From positions 110,146-174,145 of the forward strand of contig NZ_SGWQ01000003.1 in the NCBI RefSeq assembly GCF_004216555.1: a stretch of DNA of 64,000 bases, given 5' to 3'. Position 1 is the stretch's first letter. Each line of letters begins with the position of its first letter. The DNA comes from Herbihabitans rhizosphaerae. GTDB lineage: Bacteria; Actinomycetota; Actinomycetes; Mycobacteriales; Pseudonocardiaceae. Both the position numbers and the translations under genes were made by a program. Shown piece by piece: positions 51,006-60,506 of the stretch. The notes under the pieces were generated by a model. It worked only from the letters and a program-made list of their open reading frames with translations, did no database searches and had not been told where the DNA came from.

Positions 51006-53102
51006 ATGACACGTGACGGCATCTCCCGGCGGAGCCTGCTGCGAGCGGGCGCGGTGGTCGGCGGCGCGGCGGCCACGCACTCGCTACTGCCACCGTCGCT
51101 GCACCGCGCGATGGCGGCACCGGTGCGCCCCGGCGGGCTGCGCGCCGTCGAGCACGTGATCGTGCTGATGCAGGAGAACCGCTCGTTCGACCACTACTAC
51201 GGCACGCTGCGCGGGGTGCGCGGGTTCGGCGATCACGACCCGCTGCGTCAGCCGAACGGGCGCTCGGTGTTCCACCAGCCGAACGGGATAGGCGAGGTGC
51301 TGCCGTTCTCGCTGCGTGAGGCGGCCGCGCGGGAGGGCCGGCCGGGCACCGACATCCAGTACCTCGGCGACCTTCCGCACGGGTGGACCGACGCGAGCGC
51401 CGCGCGCGCGAACGGGTGGAACAACGGCTGGGTGCCGGCCAAGGGCGCGGCCACCATGACCCACTACGACCGGGCCGATGTTCCGCTGCAGTACGAGTTG
51501 GCCGACACGTTCACGATCCTGGACGCGTACCACTGCTCGATCCACGGCTCCACCAACCCGAACCGCAACTTCCTGATGTCCGGCACGACGGGCTACGAGC
51601 CGGGCACGACCAAGCGCGCGGTCACCAACGCGGCGTACTCCTACGACCATGCCGGCTACGAGTGGACCAGCTACCCCGAGCGGCTGCAGGCGGCCGGCGT
51701 GTCCTGGCAGGTGTACCAGGAGTGGGACAACTTCACCGACAACGCGCTCGAGTACTTCCTCCCGTACAAGAAGATCGGCCACAAAATCTTCTCGAAGGTT
51801 AACGGTAAGTACCGGACGACCGAGGAGTTCTACTACGCGCTGTTCGACAAGCCTGAGCCGGAGCGGCGGCGGCTGCTCGAGGAGTTCGAGGCCGGTCGCG
51901 CGGTGCTTACGCCCGAGGAGCGCGCGCTGTTCGACCGGGGCGCGTACCGCAGTGAGCCGGACACCCTGGCGGCCCGGCTGCGCGCGGACATCGCGGCCGG
52001 CACGCTGCCGAAGGTGAGCTGGCTGGTGCCGACCGCCGCGCTGTCCGAGCACCCCGGCGCGTCCACCCCGGTCGGCAGCGCGAACCTGATCTACCAGGTG
52101 TTGGACGCGATCGCGTCCGATGTGGACACCTGGTCCAAGACCGTGCTGCTGATCAACTTCGACGAGAACGACGGTTACTTCGACCACGTGCCGGCGCCCG
52201 TGCCCGCGTCGGTGAACGAGGCCGACTTCTACGACGGCAAACCGCTCGGGCTCGGGCCGCGGGTGCCGATGACGATCGTGTCGCCGTGGACGGTCGGCGG
52301 GTTCGTGGACTCGACCGTGGCCGACCACACCTCGGTGGTGCGCTTCCTGGAGCGCTGGACCGGTGTCGAGGAGCCGAACATCAGCCCGTGGCGGCGGCAG
52401 GTGTGCGGCGATCTGACCTCGGCGTTCGACTTCGAGCGCCCCGGCGCGCGGCCGAGGGTGGACGTGCCCGGCCCGATCCCGCCGGCGATCGAGCGCTGGC
52501 ACCCGACGCCGCCGGTCGACCAGCGGCTGCCCGAGCAGGAAGCCGGCCGCCGTCCCGCGCGGGCACTGCCGTACCAGCCGAGCGTGTCGGCCCGAGTGGA
52601 CGGCAAGGCGGGCGACACCGTGCTGGCCCTCACGCTGGCCAACGCGGGCCGCGCGCCGGCGCACTTCGCGGTGTACCCGTACGCCGGCGAGCTGCCGGCA
52701 CCCGCGCACCGCGACGTCTCGCGCCGGCACGAGGAGCGGATTCCGTTGCGCGACAACGAGTATCGGCTCTCCGTGCAAGGGCCGAACCGGTTCTGGTGCG
52801 AGCTGGCCGGCACGGTCTCCGGCGCCGCGGCCGGCACCGATGTGCGGCTGGAGCCGTCCGGCACCCGGCTCGCGATCACCGTGGTGAATCGCGGCACGGC
52901 GCCGGTGACCGTCACGGTGAAGGCGCTGCGGTACGGCAACGCCCGGCACACCGCGAAGGTGTGGCCGGGCCAGGAGCGCCGGCTGCCGTGGCCCACCGAA
53001 CACGGCTGGTACGACCTGGAGGCGACGGTCGCCGAGGACGCCTCGTTCCGCCGCCGGGTGACCGGCCGGGTGGAGGACGGCCGCCCCGGCGTCTCCGCCT
53101 GA
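51006..53102 (+). CDS. Tat-exported phosphocholine-type phospholipase C
   Basis: The 698-residue protein starts with a twin-arginine signal, SRRSLLRAGAVVGGAAA (about 6-22). The phosphoesterase domain shows VIVLMQENRSFDHYYGTL (about 45-62), NPNRNFLMSG and NFDENDGYFDHV with metal ligands. Two C-terminal DUF756 domains (about 520-690), which end bacterial PLCs, are present. Family members cleave phosphatidylcholine or sphingomyelin. ATG 51006 follows GGAG. A TTTAGC/GCTAAA hairpin lies 62 bp beyond the stop. Confidence 0.93.
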   Translation: MTRDGISRRSLLRAGAVVGGAAATHSLLPPSLHRAMAAPVRPGGLRAVEHVIVLMQENRSFDHYYGTLRGVRGFGDHDPLRQPNGRSVFHQPNGIGEVLPFSLREAAAREGRPGTDIQYLGDLPHGWTDASAARANGWNNGWVPAKGAATMTHYDRADVPLQYELADTFTILDAYHCSIHGSTNPNRNFLMSGTTGYEPGTTKRAVTNAAYSYDHAGYEWTSYPERLQAAGVSWQVYQEWDNFTDNALEYFLPYKKIGHKIFSKVNGKYRTTEEFYYALFDKPEPERRRLLEEFEAGRAVLTPEERALFDRGAYRSEPDTLAARLRADIAAGTLPKVSWLVPTAALSEHPGASTPVGSANLIYQVLDAIASDVDTWSKTVLLINFDENDGYFDHVPAPVPASVNEADFYDGKPLGLGPRVPMTIVSPWTVGGFVDSTVADHTSVVRFLERWTGVEEPNISPWRRQVCGDLTSAFDFERPGARPRVDVPGPIPPAIERWHPTPPVDQRLPEQEAGRRPARALPYQPSVSARVDGKAGDTVLALTLANAGRAPAHFAVYPYAGELPAPAHRDVSRRHEERIPLRDNEYRLSVQGPNRFWCELAGTVSGAAAGTDVRLEPSGTRLAITVVNRGTAPVTVTVKALRYGNARHTAKVWPGQERRLPWPTEHGWYDLEATVAEDASFRRRVTGRVEDGRPGVSA

Positions 53103-53164
53103 GACCGCCAGGTGCTTCGCCGCGCGGCCCAGAGCTTGACAACTGCTCCAGCCACCCTCGGCGT

Positions 53165-53182
53165 ACTTTAGCCCGCTAAAGT
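53165..53182. terminator. TTTAGC/GCTAAA hairpin after the phospholipase gene
   Basis: ACTTTAGC-CC-GCTAAAGT is the same 18-base core found inside the terminator at 5062-5107, including the GT before and the CC loop. It lies between convergent genes. Confidence 0.7.
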
Positions 53183-53262
53183 CCCCCGGCCACGGAGAAA
53201 GCGCAGGTCAGACAAGATCAGCAAGTGGCCGAAAATGTGAGGGTGGTACACCTACAGTCGCG

Positions 53263-53283
53263 GAGGGTGGCGCGGTCACCCTC
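53263..53283 (-). terminator. Hairpin beyond the O-methyltransferase stop
   Basis: GAGGGTG (53263-53269) pairs with CACCCTC (53277-53283), starting 18 bp past the methyltransferase stop on the minus strand. No U-tract. Confidence 0.4.
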
Positions 53284-53300
53284 ACGGCTTGTGCGGCGCG

Positions 53301-54326
53301 CTAAGCGGGAACGGCTTCGAGGAGCCAGAACGACGCGGCGGGCGCCGGCAGCGGGGTGGCGTCCACGAGCGTGAAGCCGGCCTCGGCGAGCAGCTTCTGG
53401 AAGCCCGATCGGGTGCGCTCCTTGCCGCCCACATTGACCATCATGTTGAGGTCGCTGAGGTAGGTGATCGGCGACGCCTCGCCGGTCACCGTCTCCGGGA
53501 GCACCGGCTCGAGGATCAGCACGCGCCCGTCGTCGGGCAGAACCGCGCGGCAGTTGCGCAGGATCGTGACGCACTTCTGGTCGTCCCAGTCGTGCAGCAC
53601 GCTCTTGATCAGGTAGCCGTCGGCGCCCTCGGGCACGGCGGCGAAGAAGTCACCGGTGCGGGTCGAGCACCGCTCGCCGAACGGTTCGAGCACCGGGCCG
53701 GACTCCGCCAGGCCGTCGGCCGTGTCGAACAGGACGCCGCGCACGGTCGGGTGCTCGCGCAGCACCGCGGCGAGCAGCGTGCCGTCTCCGCCGCCGATGT
53801 CGGTGAGGGTCTCGAAGCGGGCGAAGTCGTACGCGCCGGGCAGGGCGGCGGCCACCGCGCGGGTGCCCTGGCTCATCGCCTTGTTGAACTGGGTGGACAG
53901 CTCCGGCTGGGTGCCGAGGTAGGAGAAGAAGTCGGTGCCGAACACCGCGTCGAACGCGACATCGCCGGTGCGCACGCTGTCGTCCAGCCGCTCCCAGGCG
54001 CGAACCATGGTCGGGTCGGCGAACATCAGGGCCAGCTCGCGCACCGAGTCGGGCCGGTCGGACCGCAGCAGCGCGCCGACGTCGGTCAGCGTGAACACGC
54101 CGGCGTCGGTTTCCTCCACCAGCCCGAGCCCGGCGAGCGCGCGGGACAGCCGCAGGGTCGCCTCGGGATCGGTCGCGCACCGGCGCGCCAGCTCCTCGAA
54201 GGTCAGCTGGCCGCCGTCGAACGCGTCCAGTACGCCGAGCCGGGTGGCGGCGGCCACCGCGTGTGTCGCCAGGTGACCGAACGCCAACTGGGTCAGTTTC
54301 GCCCGGGCATCCACCTCTGAGCTCAC
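53301..54326 (-). CDS. SAM-dependent O-methyltransferase (carminomycin-type)
   Basis: The 341-residue protein has an N-terminal winged-helix dimerisation domain (about 10-95) and a class I SAM domain with DIGGGDGTLLAAVL (about 173-186) and the family LHDWDDQKC (about 243-251), the catalytic-base region of secondary-metabolite O-methyltransferases. The start is GTG, with GGAGG 6 nt upstream. It is divergent from the siderophore remnant across an iron box, so it may be iron-regulated. Substrate unknown. Confidence 0.9.
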   Translation of the reverse strand: MSSEVDARAKLTQLAFGHLATHAVAAATRLGVLDAFDGGQLTFEELARRCATDPEATLRLSRALAGLGLVEETDAGVFTLTDVGALLRSDRPDSVRELALMFADPTMVRAWERLDDSVRTGDVAFDAVFGTDFFSYLGTQPELSTQFNKAMSQGTRAVAAALPGAYDFARFETLTDIGGGDGTLLAAVLREHPTVRGVLFDTADGLAESGPVLEPFGERCSTRTGDFFAAVPEGADGYLIKSVLHDWDDQKCVTILRNCRAVLPDDGRVLILEPVLPETVTGEASPITYLSDLNMMVNVGGKERTRSGFQKLLAEAGFTLVDATPLPAPAASFWLLEAVPA

Positions 54327-54368
54327 CGTTTACCTCCCCTGATCGAGACCGAGGCCACTCTAGCGTAC

Positions 54369-54387
54369 TTAGGTTAGCCTTACTTAA
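54369..54387. promoter_or_regulatory. Iron box 1 (IdeR/DmdR type)
   Basis: TTAGGTTAGCCTTACTTAA matches the actinobacterial iron-box consensus, keeping the full left half TTAGGTTAGCCT. It lies between the methyltransferase and the binding-protein remnant and can repress either with iron. Confidence 0.8.
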
Positions 54388-54419
54388 TCGGGTACGGTCC
54401 TCCGAATCACCCGATCGAG

Positions 54420-54994
54420 CAGGTCGCAGAGGAGCGAAACCGCGGGCAGATCCGTCGCGGTGGCGTGGCCGCCGCCGTCGCCCTGGCCGTCGCGGCCACC
54501 GGCGCGGCGTGCTCATCGGACACGTCCGACGCGCAGACCAGCGGCGAGGTGCGCTCGGTGACCCACGACCACGGCACCACCGACAACGTGCCGGCCAAGC
54601 CGAAGCGGATCGTGTCGGTGAGCGTCACCCTGACCGGTCACCTGCTCGCACTCGACGCGCCGGCGGTGGCCACGCGGCGCACCATCCGGCGCTGTCGCAC
54701 GGCGCGATCGGCGATCCGGAGATGGCCGGCCGGGGTCTGGACTACCGGTTCTGGCTGCTGCTGACCGACGCGGTGTTCGCCGTCGAGCCGCAGTGCCGCC
54801 GGCTGGTCACCGATCCCGCCGCCGATCACCCGATCGCACGCAGGCCGGACGCCGCGGTGGCGGCCAAGGCGGGCGGCGCTGAGCTGGGCGAGGTCGATCT
54901 CCCGCACAAGCGCGCGGCCCTGTTCGTCTACCCGCGCACGCCCGCCGACCTGCCCCCGATCAGTCCCGCAGCCCGCGCAGCATCACGGACATGA
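54420..54994 (+). pseudogene. Remnant: FepB-like binding protein fused to a siderophore GNAT
   Basis: Two gene fragments in different frames abut. The first (about 54465-54670) encodes a lipoprotein signal ending GAACSSD and then SVTHDHGTTDNVPAKPKRIV and SVTLTGHLLALDAPAVA, the start of a ferric-enterobactin binding protein. The second (about 54675-54994) encodes IGDPEMAGRGLDYRFWLLL and ends LGEVDLPHKRAALFVYPRTP, resembling the end of IucB/MbtK-type N-acyltransferases. The middle of the first and the front of the second are missing, as after one deletion. The GNAT identity is moderately sure. No good start codon remains beyond GTG 54465. Confidence 0.6.
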
Positions 54995-55499
54995 TCCGGT
55001 CGGCCTGATCGGGCGGGGCGGTCTGGATCGCCGTGCCGATGGCGTGGCCGAGCTTGAGCAGATCGCGCGGCATCAGGTCCTTGCGGATCGCGCCGATCTG
55101 CTGCGCGGGGGTGAGCACCGAGGCCGCGGCGTCGCTCAGCATCGCGCGGCAGTGCTCGAACACCGGCGACTCCTTGTCCAGCGCGGCCTTGAGCGACGCG
55201 GCCAGCCCGTGCCCGTTGACGATGAAGTCGACCTGGTCGCGGAGCCAGTCGTCCACCATCTGCTCGGGCTCGGACTTCTCGGCGATCACCTCGGCGCGCG
55301 CGCACAGCCGGGCCACCTCGTCCCGGTAGACCGCCTCGATCAGCGCCAGCCGATCGGGAAAGTGCCGGTAGAGCGTGCCGGACCCGACCTCGGCACGCTT
55401 GGCGACCTCGTCCAGCGGCGCGTCCGGACCGTGCTCGGTGAACACCTCACGGGCGGTGGAGACGATCCGCTCGTAGTTGCGCCGCGCGTCGGCCCGCAT
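54960..55499 (-). CDS. TetR-family repressor of the MFS exporter
   Basis: The 179-residue protein has a TetR helix-turn-helix (YERIVSTAREVFTEHGPDAPLDEVAKRAEVGSGTLYRHF, about 8-46) and a TetR_C_33-like ligand domain. ATG 55499 gives normal length; GAGAGG lies just upstream. It is divergent from the MFS gene, with two GGAGA-N3-TCTCC dyads between. Its 3' end overlaps the remnant on the other strand. Confidence 0.9.
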   Translation of the reverse strand: MRADARRNYERIVSTAREVFTEHGPDAPLDEVAKRAEVGSGTLYRHFPDRLALIEAVYRDEVARLCARAEVIAEKSEPEQMVDDWLRDQVDFIVNGHGLAASLKAALDKESPVFEHCRAMLSDAAASVLTPAQQIGAIRKDLMPRDLLKLGHAIGTAIQTAPPDQADRIMSVMLRGLRD

Positions 55500-55550
55500 G
55501 ACCTCTCCCGAGTAGAAACGGACGGATTCTCCGGATAGGGTTGCACAAGT

Positions 55551-55598
55551 GGAGATCCTCTCCATATGCTAGCTCCACGGAACCGGAGATATTCTCCG
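55551..55598. promoter_or_regulatory. Two GGAGA-N3-TCTCC operators
   Basis: GGAGATCCTCTCC (55551-55563) and CGGAGATATTCTCCG (55584-55598) are perfect 5- and 6-bp dyads with 3-bp centres, 34 bp apart. A further half-site, ATTCTCCG, is at 55526-55533. They fill the TetR/MFS gap. Confidence 0.65.
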
Positions 55599-55626
55599 CT
55601 TAGTTCGATCTCCCTGGAGCACTCCC

Positions 55627-57063
55627 TTGTCGGAAACAACGCTGCCCGTCGACCGCCCGGTCGCACCCCCACCGGCCCGCGTCGGCAACCGCGGTCTGGT
55701 GCTGGCCACGCTGCTGACCTGCCAACTCATGCTGATCCTCGACGTCACGGTGATGAACGTGGCGCTGCCCCGAATCCAGGACGACCTGCGGTTCACCCCG
55801 ACCGGCCTGTCCTGGGTGATGAGCGGCTACACGCTGGTGTTCGGCGGGCTGCTGCTGCTCGGCGGCCGGGCCGGCGACGTGTTCGGACGGCGGCGCATGT
55901 TCGTCGCCGGCATCACGCTGTTCACCGTCGCCTCGCTGGCCGGAGGCCTCGCCGGATCGGCGGAGATGCTGCTGGCCGCCCGGGTCGCCCAGGGTGTCGG
56001 CGCCGCGATGGCCGGTCCGAGCACGATCGCCCTGATCACCACGACGTTCACCGAGCAGCACGCCAGGATGCGCGCGCTGGCCCTGTTCTCCGCGATGGCC
56101 AGCAGCGGCTTCGCCATCGGGCTGATCGTCGGTGGCCTGCTGACCGAGTGGCTGTCCTGGCGGGCGGTGCTGTTCATCAACGTGCCGTTCGGCATCGCGA
56201 TCGCGATCCTGGCGGTCCGGCTCGTGCCGGAGACCGATCGCCGCCGCGCACGGCTCGACCTGCCGGGCGCGATCACCGCGACGCTCGGCGTCGGCGCGCT
56301 GGTGTACGGCTTCATCAGGGCGGCCGAGGTCGGCTGGGGCGACACGGTCACCCTGGCCGCACTCGCCGCCGGCGCGGCCTTGATCGCCGCGTTCGTGCTG
56401 ATCGAACTGCGGGCCGAGGCGCCGATCCTGCCGCTGCGCCTGCTCGCCGACCGCGACCGGGCCGCCGCCTACGTCAACTTCTTCCTCGGCCCGATGGCCG
56501 GCATGTCGATGTTCTTCTTCCTCACCCAGTACCTGCAGGACGTGCGCGACTTCGGCGCGCTGACCACCGGGTTCGCCTTCCTGCCGATGGCCGGCACGCT
56601 GTTCGCCACCAGCCGGCTGATCCCGAGGCTGCTGCCCCGGTTCGGCCCGAAGCCGCTGTCCATGTTCGGGTCCGCGCTGATGGTGGCCGGCATGCTCATG
56701 CTCACCCAGTTGACCGTCGACTCGACCTACCCGGCCGGGTTGCTGGCGCCGATGATCCTGATGGGCGGCGGTATGGGGCTCGCCTTCTCACCGCTGAACG
56801 TGATCATCATGTCCACCGTCCCGCCGGCCGACGCGGGAGCCGCCGGTGGCGCGCTGCAGACCATGCAGCAGCTCGGCGGCACCCTGGGCCTGGCCATCCT
56901 GGTCACGGTGTTCGGCTCGTCGTCGAGGGCGGCGACCGCGGCCGGCCAGTCGCCGGATCAGGTGCTCACCACCGGCGCCACCGACGCGTTCCAGGTCTCG
57001 GTGGTGATCGCGGCGCTGTCCTTCCTGGTGGCGCTCACGTTCCGCGCTAGATCACGGCGGTAG
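55627..57063 (+). CDS. DHA2-family MFS exporter (14 segments)
   Basis: The 478-residue EmrB/QacA-type proton antiporter has VTVMNVALPRIQDDL in the first segment (motif D1 region), SGYTLVFGGLLLLGGRAGDVFGRRR (motif A) and fourteen predicted segments. The start is TTG with GGAG 7 nt upstream. It probably exports siderophore or a drug under the TetR repressor. Its last five codons overlap the truncated NRPS on the other strand; if the proposed inversion is right, the original C-terminus was different. Confidence 0.92.
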   Translation: MSETTLPVDRPVAPPPARVGNRGLVLATLLTCQLMLILDVTVMNVALPRIQDDLRFTPTGLSWVMSGYTLVFGGLLLLGGRAGDVFGRRRMFVAGITLFTVASLAGGLAGSAEMLLAARVAQGVGAAMAGPSTIALITTTFTEQHARMRALALFSAMASSGFAIGLIVGGLLTEWLSWRAVLFINVPFGIAIAILAVRLVPETDRRRARLDLPGAITATLGVGALVYGFIRAAEVGWGDTVTLAALAAGAALIAAFVLIELRAEAPILPLRLLADRDRAAAYVNFFLGPMAGMSMFFFLTQYLQDVRDFGALTTGFAFLPMAGTLFATSRLIPRLLPRFGPKPLSMFGSALMVAGMLMLTQLTVDSTYPAGLLAPMILMGGGMGLAFSPLNVIIMSTVPPADAGAAGGALQTMQQLGGTLGLAILVTVFGSSSRAATAAGQSPDQVLTTGATDAFQVSVVIAALSFLVALTFRARSRR

Positions 57064-59186
57064 TGGCGACGACGGTGGTCTCGGTGGGGCGGTAGCTGTT
57101 GATCAACGTGACATCGGCGCCGACGTGCTCGTGCCAGCGGCGCACCCACTCCGGGCTGGCCGCCTCCCCGCCGATGATCACCAGCCGCACGGCCGGCGGC
57201 AGCGCGACGCCGGCCGTGCAGACCGCGTAGGCCAGCTCGTGCCAGTACGCGGTGGGCAGATCGAGCACGGTGACCTGGTGGCGCGCGCAGTGTTCGAGGA
57301 ACACGGCCACCGACTCCACCTCGGCCGGCCGGGTCACCAGCGTCGCCCCGGCGGTGAGCGCCACGAAGATCTCCTCCACGCTGGCGTCGAAGTGCGGCGG
57401 CGCGAACTGCAGCACCCGATCGTCCGCGGTGATCTCGTAGCGGGCGGTCGCGGCGGCGGTGAACGCGGCCAGCGCGCCGTGCTCGACCATCACGCCCTTG
57501 GGCGCACCGGTCGACCCGGACGTGTAGATCACGTATGCCAAATCCTTGCGCCCCAACGGTTTCAGCGCGACCGGTGCGTCACCGGCCGGCACCGCGGTGA
57601 TCACGGCGGCGGGCTTGGCGTCGGTCAGCACGGCGTCCAGCCGGGCGAGTGGCGTGTCCGGATCGAGCGGCAGGTACGCGGCACCGGCGAGCAGCACGCC
57701 GAGGATCGCGGTCACCACGTCGACGCCTCTGGCCAGGCACACGGCGACCACCTGGTCGGGCGTCACGCCCCGGTCGGCGAGATCGGCGACCACCGCGCCG
57801 GCCCGCGCCCACAGCTCGCCGTAGCTGAGCACGGTGTCGCCGTCGCGAATCGCCACCGCGTCCGGGTTCTCCAGTACGCGGGCGGCGATCAGGTCCGGCA
57901 CGAGCGCCGCCGGTACCTCGGGGCCACCGCTGAGCGCACGCGCCGCCACGGCCGGCCGCGCGTGCGGGTCGGCCGCGATCAGGTGCAGCAGTTCGCAGGC
58001 CAGCGCCAGCAGATCGGCGTCGGCGTGGACCGACGGATCGCCGTCCACCTCGACGAACAGGTCGGCACCCTGCTCGCGGACGGCGATCAAGAGCCCGTCG
58101 ACCGGGCCGGCGGACAGGTTCCGCACGGTCGCGGTCGCGTCGCCAAACGCCAGCGCGCCGCCGAACGGCAGCACGTTCACCACCGGCCAGAACAGCCGGG
58201 CGCCGCGCAGGTCGCGGCGGAGATCCTCGTGCCGGTACCGCTGGTGCGCACGGGTCGCGTCCAGTTCGCCGGCGACCGCCTCGATCACGGAGGCGAGCGT
58301 CGCCTCCGGAGGCACCGGCACCCGCAGCGGCACGATGTTCATCACCCGTCGCGGGCACCCGCGCGGCGGCGGTGCCCAGCCGGCAGAGCACGGGCAGGCC
58401 GAGCACCACCTCGCGGGCCGAAGTCCTGCGTGCGGCGAACATCGCCGTCGCCGCGATGATCAACTCGGGCCAGGCCCGGCCGAGGCGCTCAGCGTCGGCG
58501 CGCAGGGTGGCCGCCGCCGTGGCGGACACCGGCACCCGCACCCGGCGCGGCACGCTCGGGGTGCGCGCGACCTCGCCGTCCGGCCGGGGCGCACCGTCCA
58601 GGTAGTCGAGCCAGAAGCGGCGGTCGGCGTCGTGCTCGGCCGAAGTCTGGTACTCCTCGTCCGCCTCGATCAGTGGGGCCAGCGGCGCGAACGGCCGGCG
58701 CACCGGTTTGCCTCCGGTCAGCTCGGCGTAGTGCGCGGCGACCCGGCGCAGCAGCATTCCGCGGGCGAACCCGTCCACCGCGACGTGGTGCACTCGCTGG
58801 TACCACCAGTGTTCGCGCGGGCCGATGACGATCAGCGCCTCGGCGTACAGCGGCTCGCCGGCCAGATCGACCGGGGTGGCCAGATCGCCGGCCATCCAGT
58901 GCTCGGCGGCCGCGCGTGGATCGAACTCGTCGGACAGATCGATCATTCGCGGCGCGAACGGTAAGGCGTCGATCGTCTGCCACGGTTGTTCGGCGAGACC
59001 GAATCGGGCACGCAGCGAGTCCGATTCGGCGACACACCTGGTCACCGCTTCGGTGAACGCGTCGACGTCCAGCTCGCCGCGGATCTCCACGACGTCGGCG
59101 GTGTTGTAGGCCGGGTTGTCCGGTTCGAGTTGCTGGGCGAACCAGATGCCGCGCTGCGCCGCGGTGAGCGGCAACCGGTCAGACAC
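57047..59186 (-). pseudogene. EntF-like NRPS, N-terminal fragment (C domain and half A domain)
   Basis: The condensation domain starts LPLTAAQRGIWFAQQLEPDN and has catalytic HHVAVDG (about residue 131). At about 58348 a run GGG where GG is expected shifts the frame. The second frame resumes MNIVPLRVPV and carries the adenylation domain: YVIYTSGSTGAPKGVMVEHG (A3), HFDASVEEIF (A4) and NSYRPTETTVVAT (A5). It stops at TAG 57047, so motifs A6-A10, carrier protein and thioesterase are missing here; they occur on the plus strand at 62868. It overlaps the esterase stop by 8 bp, so the two were one operon. Confidence 0.85.
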
Positions 59187-60483
59187 ACGCCACCTCGCTC
59201 GACACGGTGCTCCAACGCGCGGTCAGCGCGCGCAGGCCGTCGGCGATCCCACCACGCCAGCACGCGGAGTCGTGCCCGCCGTGGTACTCGCGGTAGGTCA
59301 GCGGATATCCCTTGGCTGTCAACACATCCCGCAGTCGCCGGGTCGGTTCGAGCAGCTCCCACTCCAGCAGGCCGACCTCCAGGTCGAACGCGATCGGCAG
59401 CCGGGGCGCGGCGGCCAGGTGCCGGGTCAGCCAGCACGGCTCGGCGCCGAACTCGCCGCCGCCCGGCCACCAGAACGAGCCGGCCTGACTCAGTACGTTG
59501 CCGAAGCGCTCGGGCACCCTGGTCGCGGCGAACACGGCGGTCAGCCCGCCGAGGCTCTGGCCGGCGACGATCGTGCGGGCCGGATCGGCCGTCAGCCGCC
59601 ACCGGCCGGTGGCCCACGGCAGCAACTCGTCGGTGAGGAAGCGGGTGAACTCGTGGTCGCAGGCCAGTTCGACCGACCTGGTGCGCACGTCGATCGAGTC
59701 CACCAGCAGCGCGATCATGGGCGGGATCTGGCCGGCGGCGATCAGGTTGTCCAGCGTGTGCCGGATCGCCAGCGAGCGGCCCCACACATCGCCGTCGAAC
59801 AGCACGAGCAGCGGGTACGGCTCGCCGCGGTCGCGGTAACCCGGCGGCGTGTAGGTCCAGATCGTGCGCGCGTTGCCCAGGATCTCCGAGTTCAGCCGCG
59901 CGACGGCGACCATGCCGGCGCGGGTGCCGGGGACGGCGGGCCACCACGGCTGCGACGGTGCGTCGGGCAGTTCGGCCAGCGACAGGTCGGGTCCGCCGAA
60001 CTTGTTCGGGAACGTTCGCGGGTTCAACGGATCGGTGACCGCGCCGGCGCGCAGCCGCTGCCAGGCCGCCCGGTCCGGCCCGCGCCACACCGCCGGCTCG
60101 ACGGGCGCCTCGGTCAGCGGCGACAGCGCGTAGGTGCCGCGCCAGTCGGCCCGCAACCGGTAGCTGAGGTGCCACACGTCGGTGCCGTCGAGCCGCCGAA
60201 GCAGGCTCGGCGCGAGGTCGTTGTAGTCGGTCAACTTGTTGGCGTGCAACAGAACCGCGCGCTGGCCGGTGTCGCGCCAGAGGAACGTGACGATCCGGTA
60301 CGCGGGATCGTCATCGGGTTCGATGAGCGGGGTGCCCTCGGCTTCCACGGTGCGCCAGAACTGGGCGGTGCCACCGGGCTTCAGCGCGGCGATCCGCGGA
60401 CTGTCGACCACGGGCAGCGGGGTCGGGCGCCGGGTGTGCGGCGGCAACGCCGGTCGCCGTTCCTCGTTCGGTCCGCCTGTCAC
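59179..60483 (-). CDS. Enterochelin esterase-like hydrolase (Fes type)
   Basis: The 434-residue protein has an N-terminal Fes domain (about 25-200; FLWRDTGQRAVLLHANKLTD) and an esterase-D domain with the nucleophile AGQSLGGLTAVFAA (about 308-321) and late HGGHDSACWR (His about 410). It would hydrolyse the ester backbone of an imported catecholate siderophore in the cytoplasm to free iron. The GTG start is 4 bp after iron box 2, so the mRNA is nearly or fully leaderless, or the true start lies further in. It is the best-preserved gene of the locus. Confidence 0.9.
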   Translation of the reverse strand: MTGGPNEERRPALPPHTRRPTPLPVVDSPRIAALKPGGTAQFWRTVEAEGTPLIEPDDDPAYRIVTFLWRDTGQRAVLLHANKLTDYNDLAPSLLRRLDGTDVWHLSYRLRADWRGTYALSPLTEAPVEPAVWRGPDRAAWQRLRAGAVTDPLNPRTFPNKFGGPDLSLAELPDAPSQPWWPAVPGTRAGMVAVARLNSEILGNARTIWTYTPPGYRDRGEPYPLLVLFDGDVWGRSLAIRHTLDNLIAAGQIPPMIALLVDSIDVRTRSVELACDHEFTRFLTDELLPWATGRWRLTADPARTIVAGQSLGGLTAVFAATRVPERFGNVLSQAGSFWWPGGGEFGAEPCWLTRHLAAAPRLPIAFDLEVGLLEWELLEPTRRLRDVLTAKGYPLTYREYHGGHDSACWRGGIADGLRALTARWSTVSSEVACV

Positions 60484-60487
60484 ACCA

Positions 60488-60506
60488 TTAGGTTAGCCTA
60501 AGTTTA
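60488..60506 (-). promoter_or_regulatory. Iron box 2
   Basis: TTAGGTTAGCCTAAGTTTA (plus strand) shares its first 14 bases with iron box 3. It covers the stop codon of the DUF6801 gene and ends 4 bp before the esterase start. It should place the esterase and NRPS under iron repression. Confidence 0.85.
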
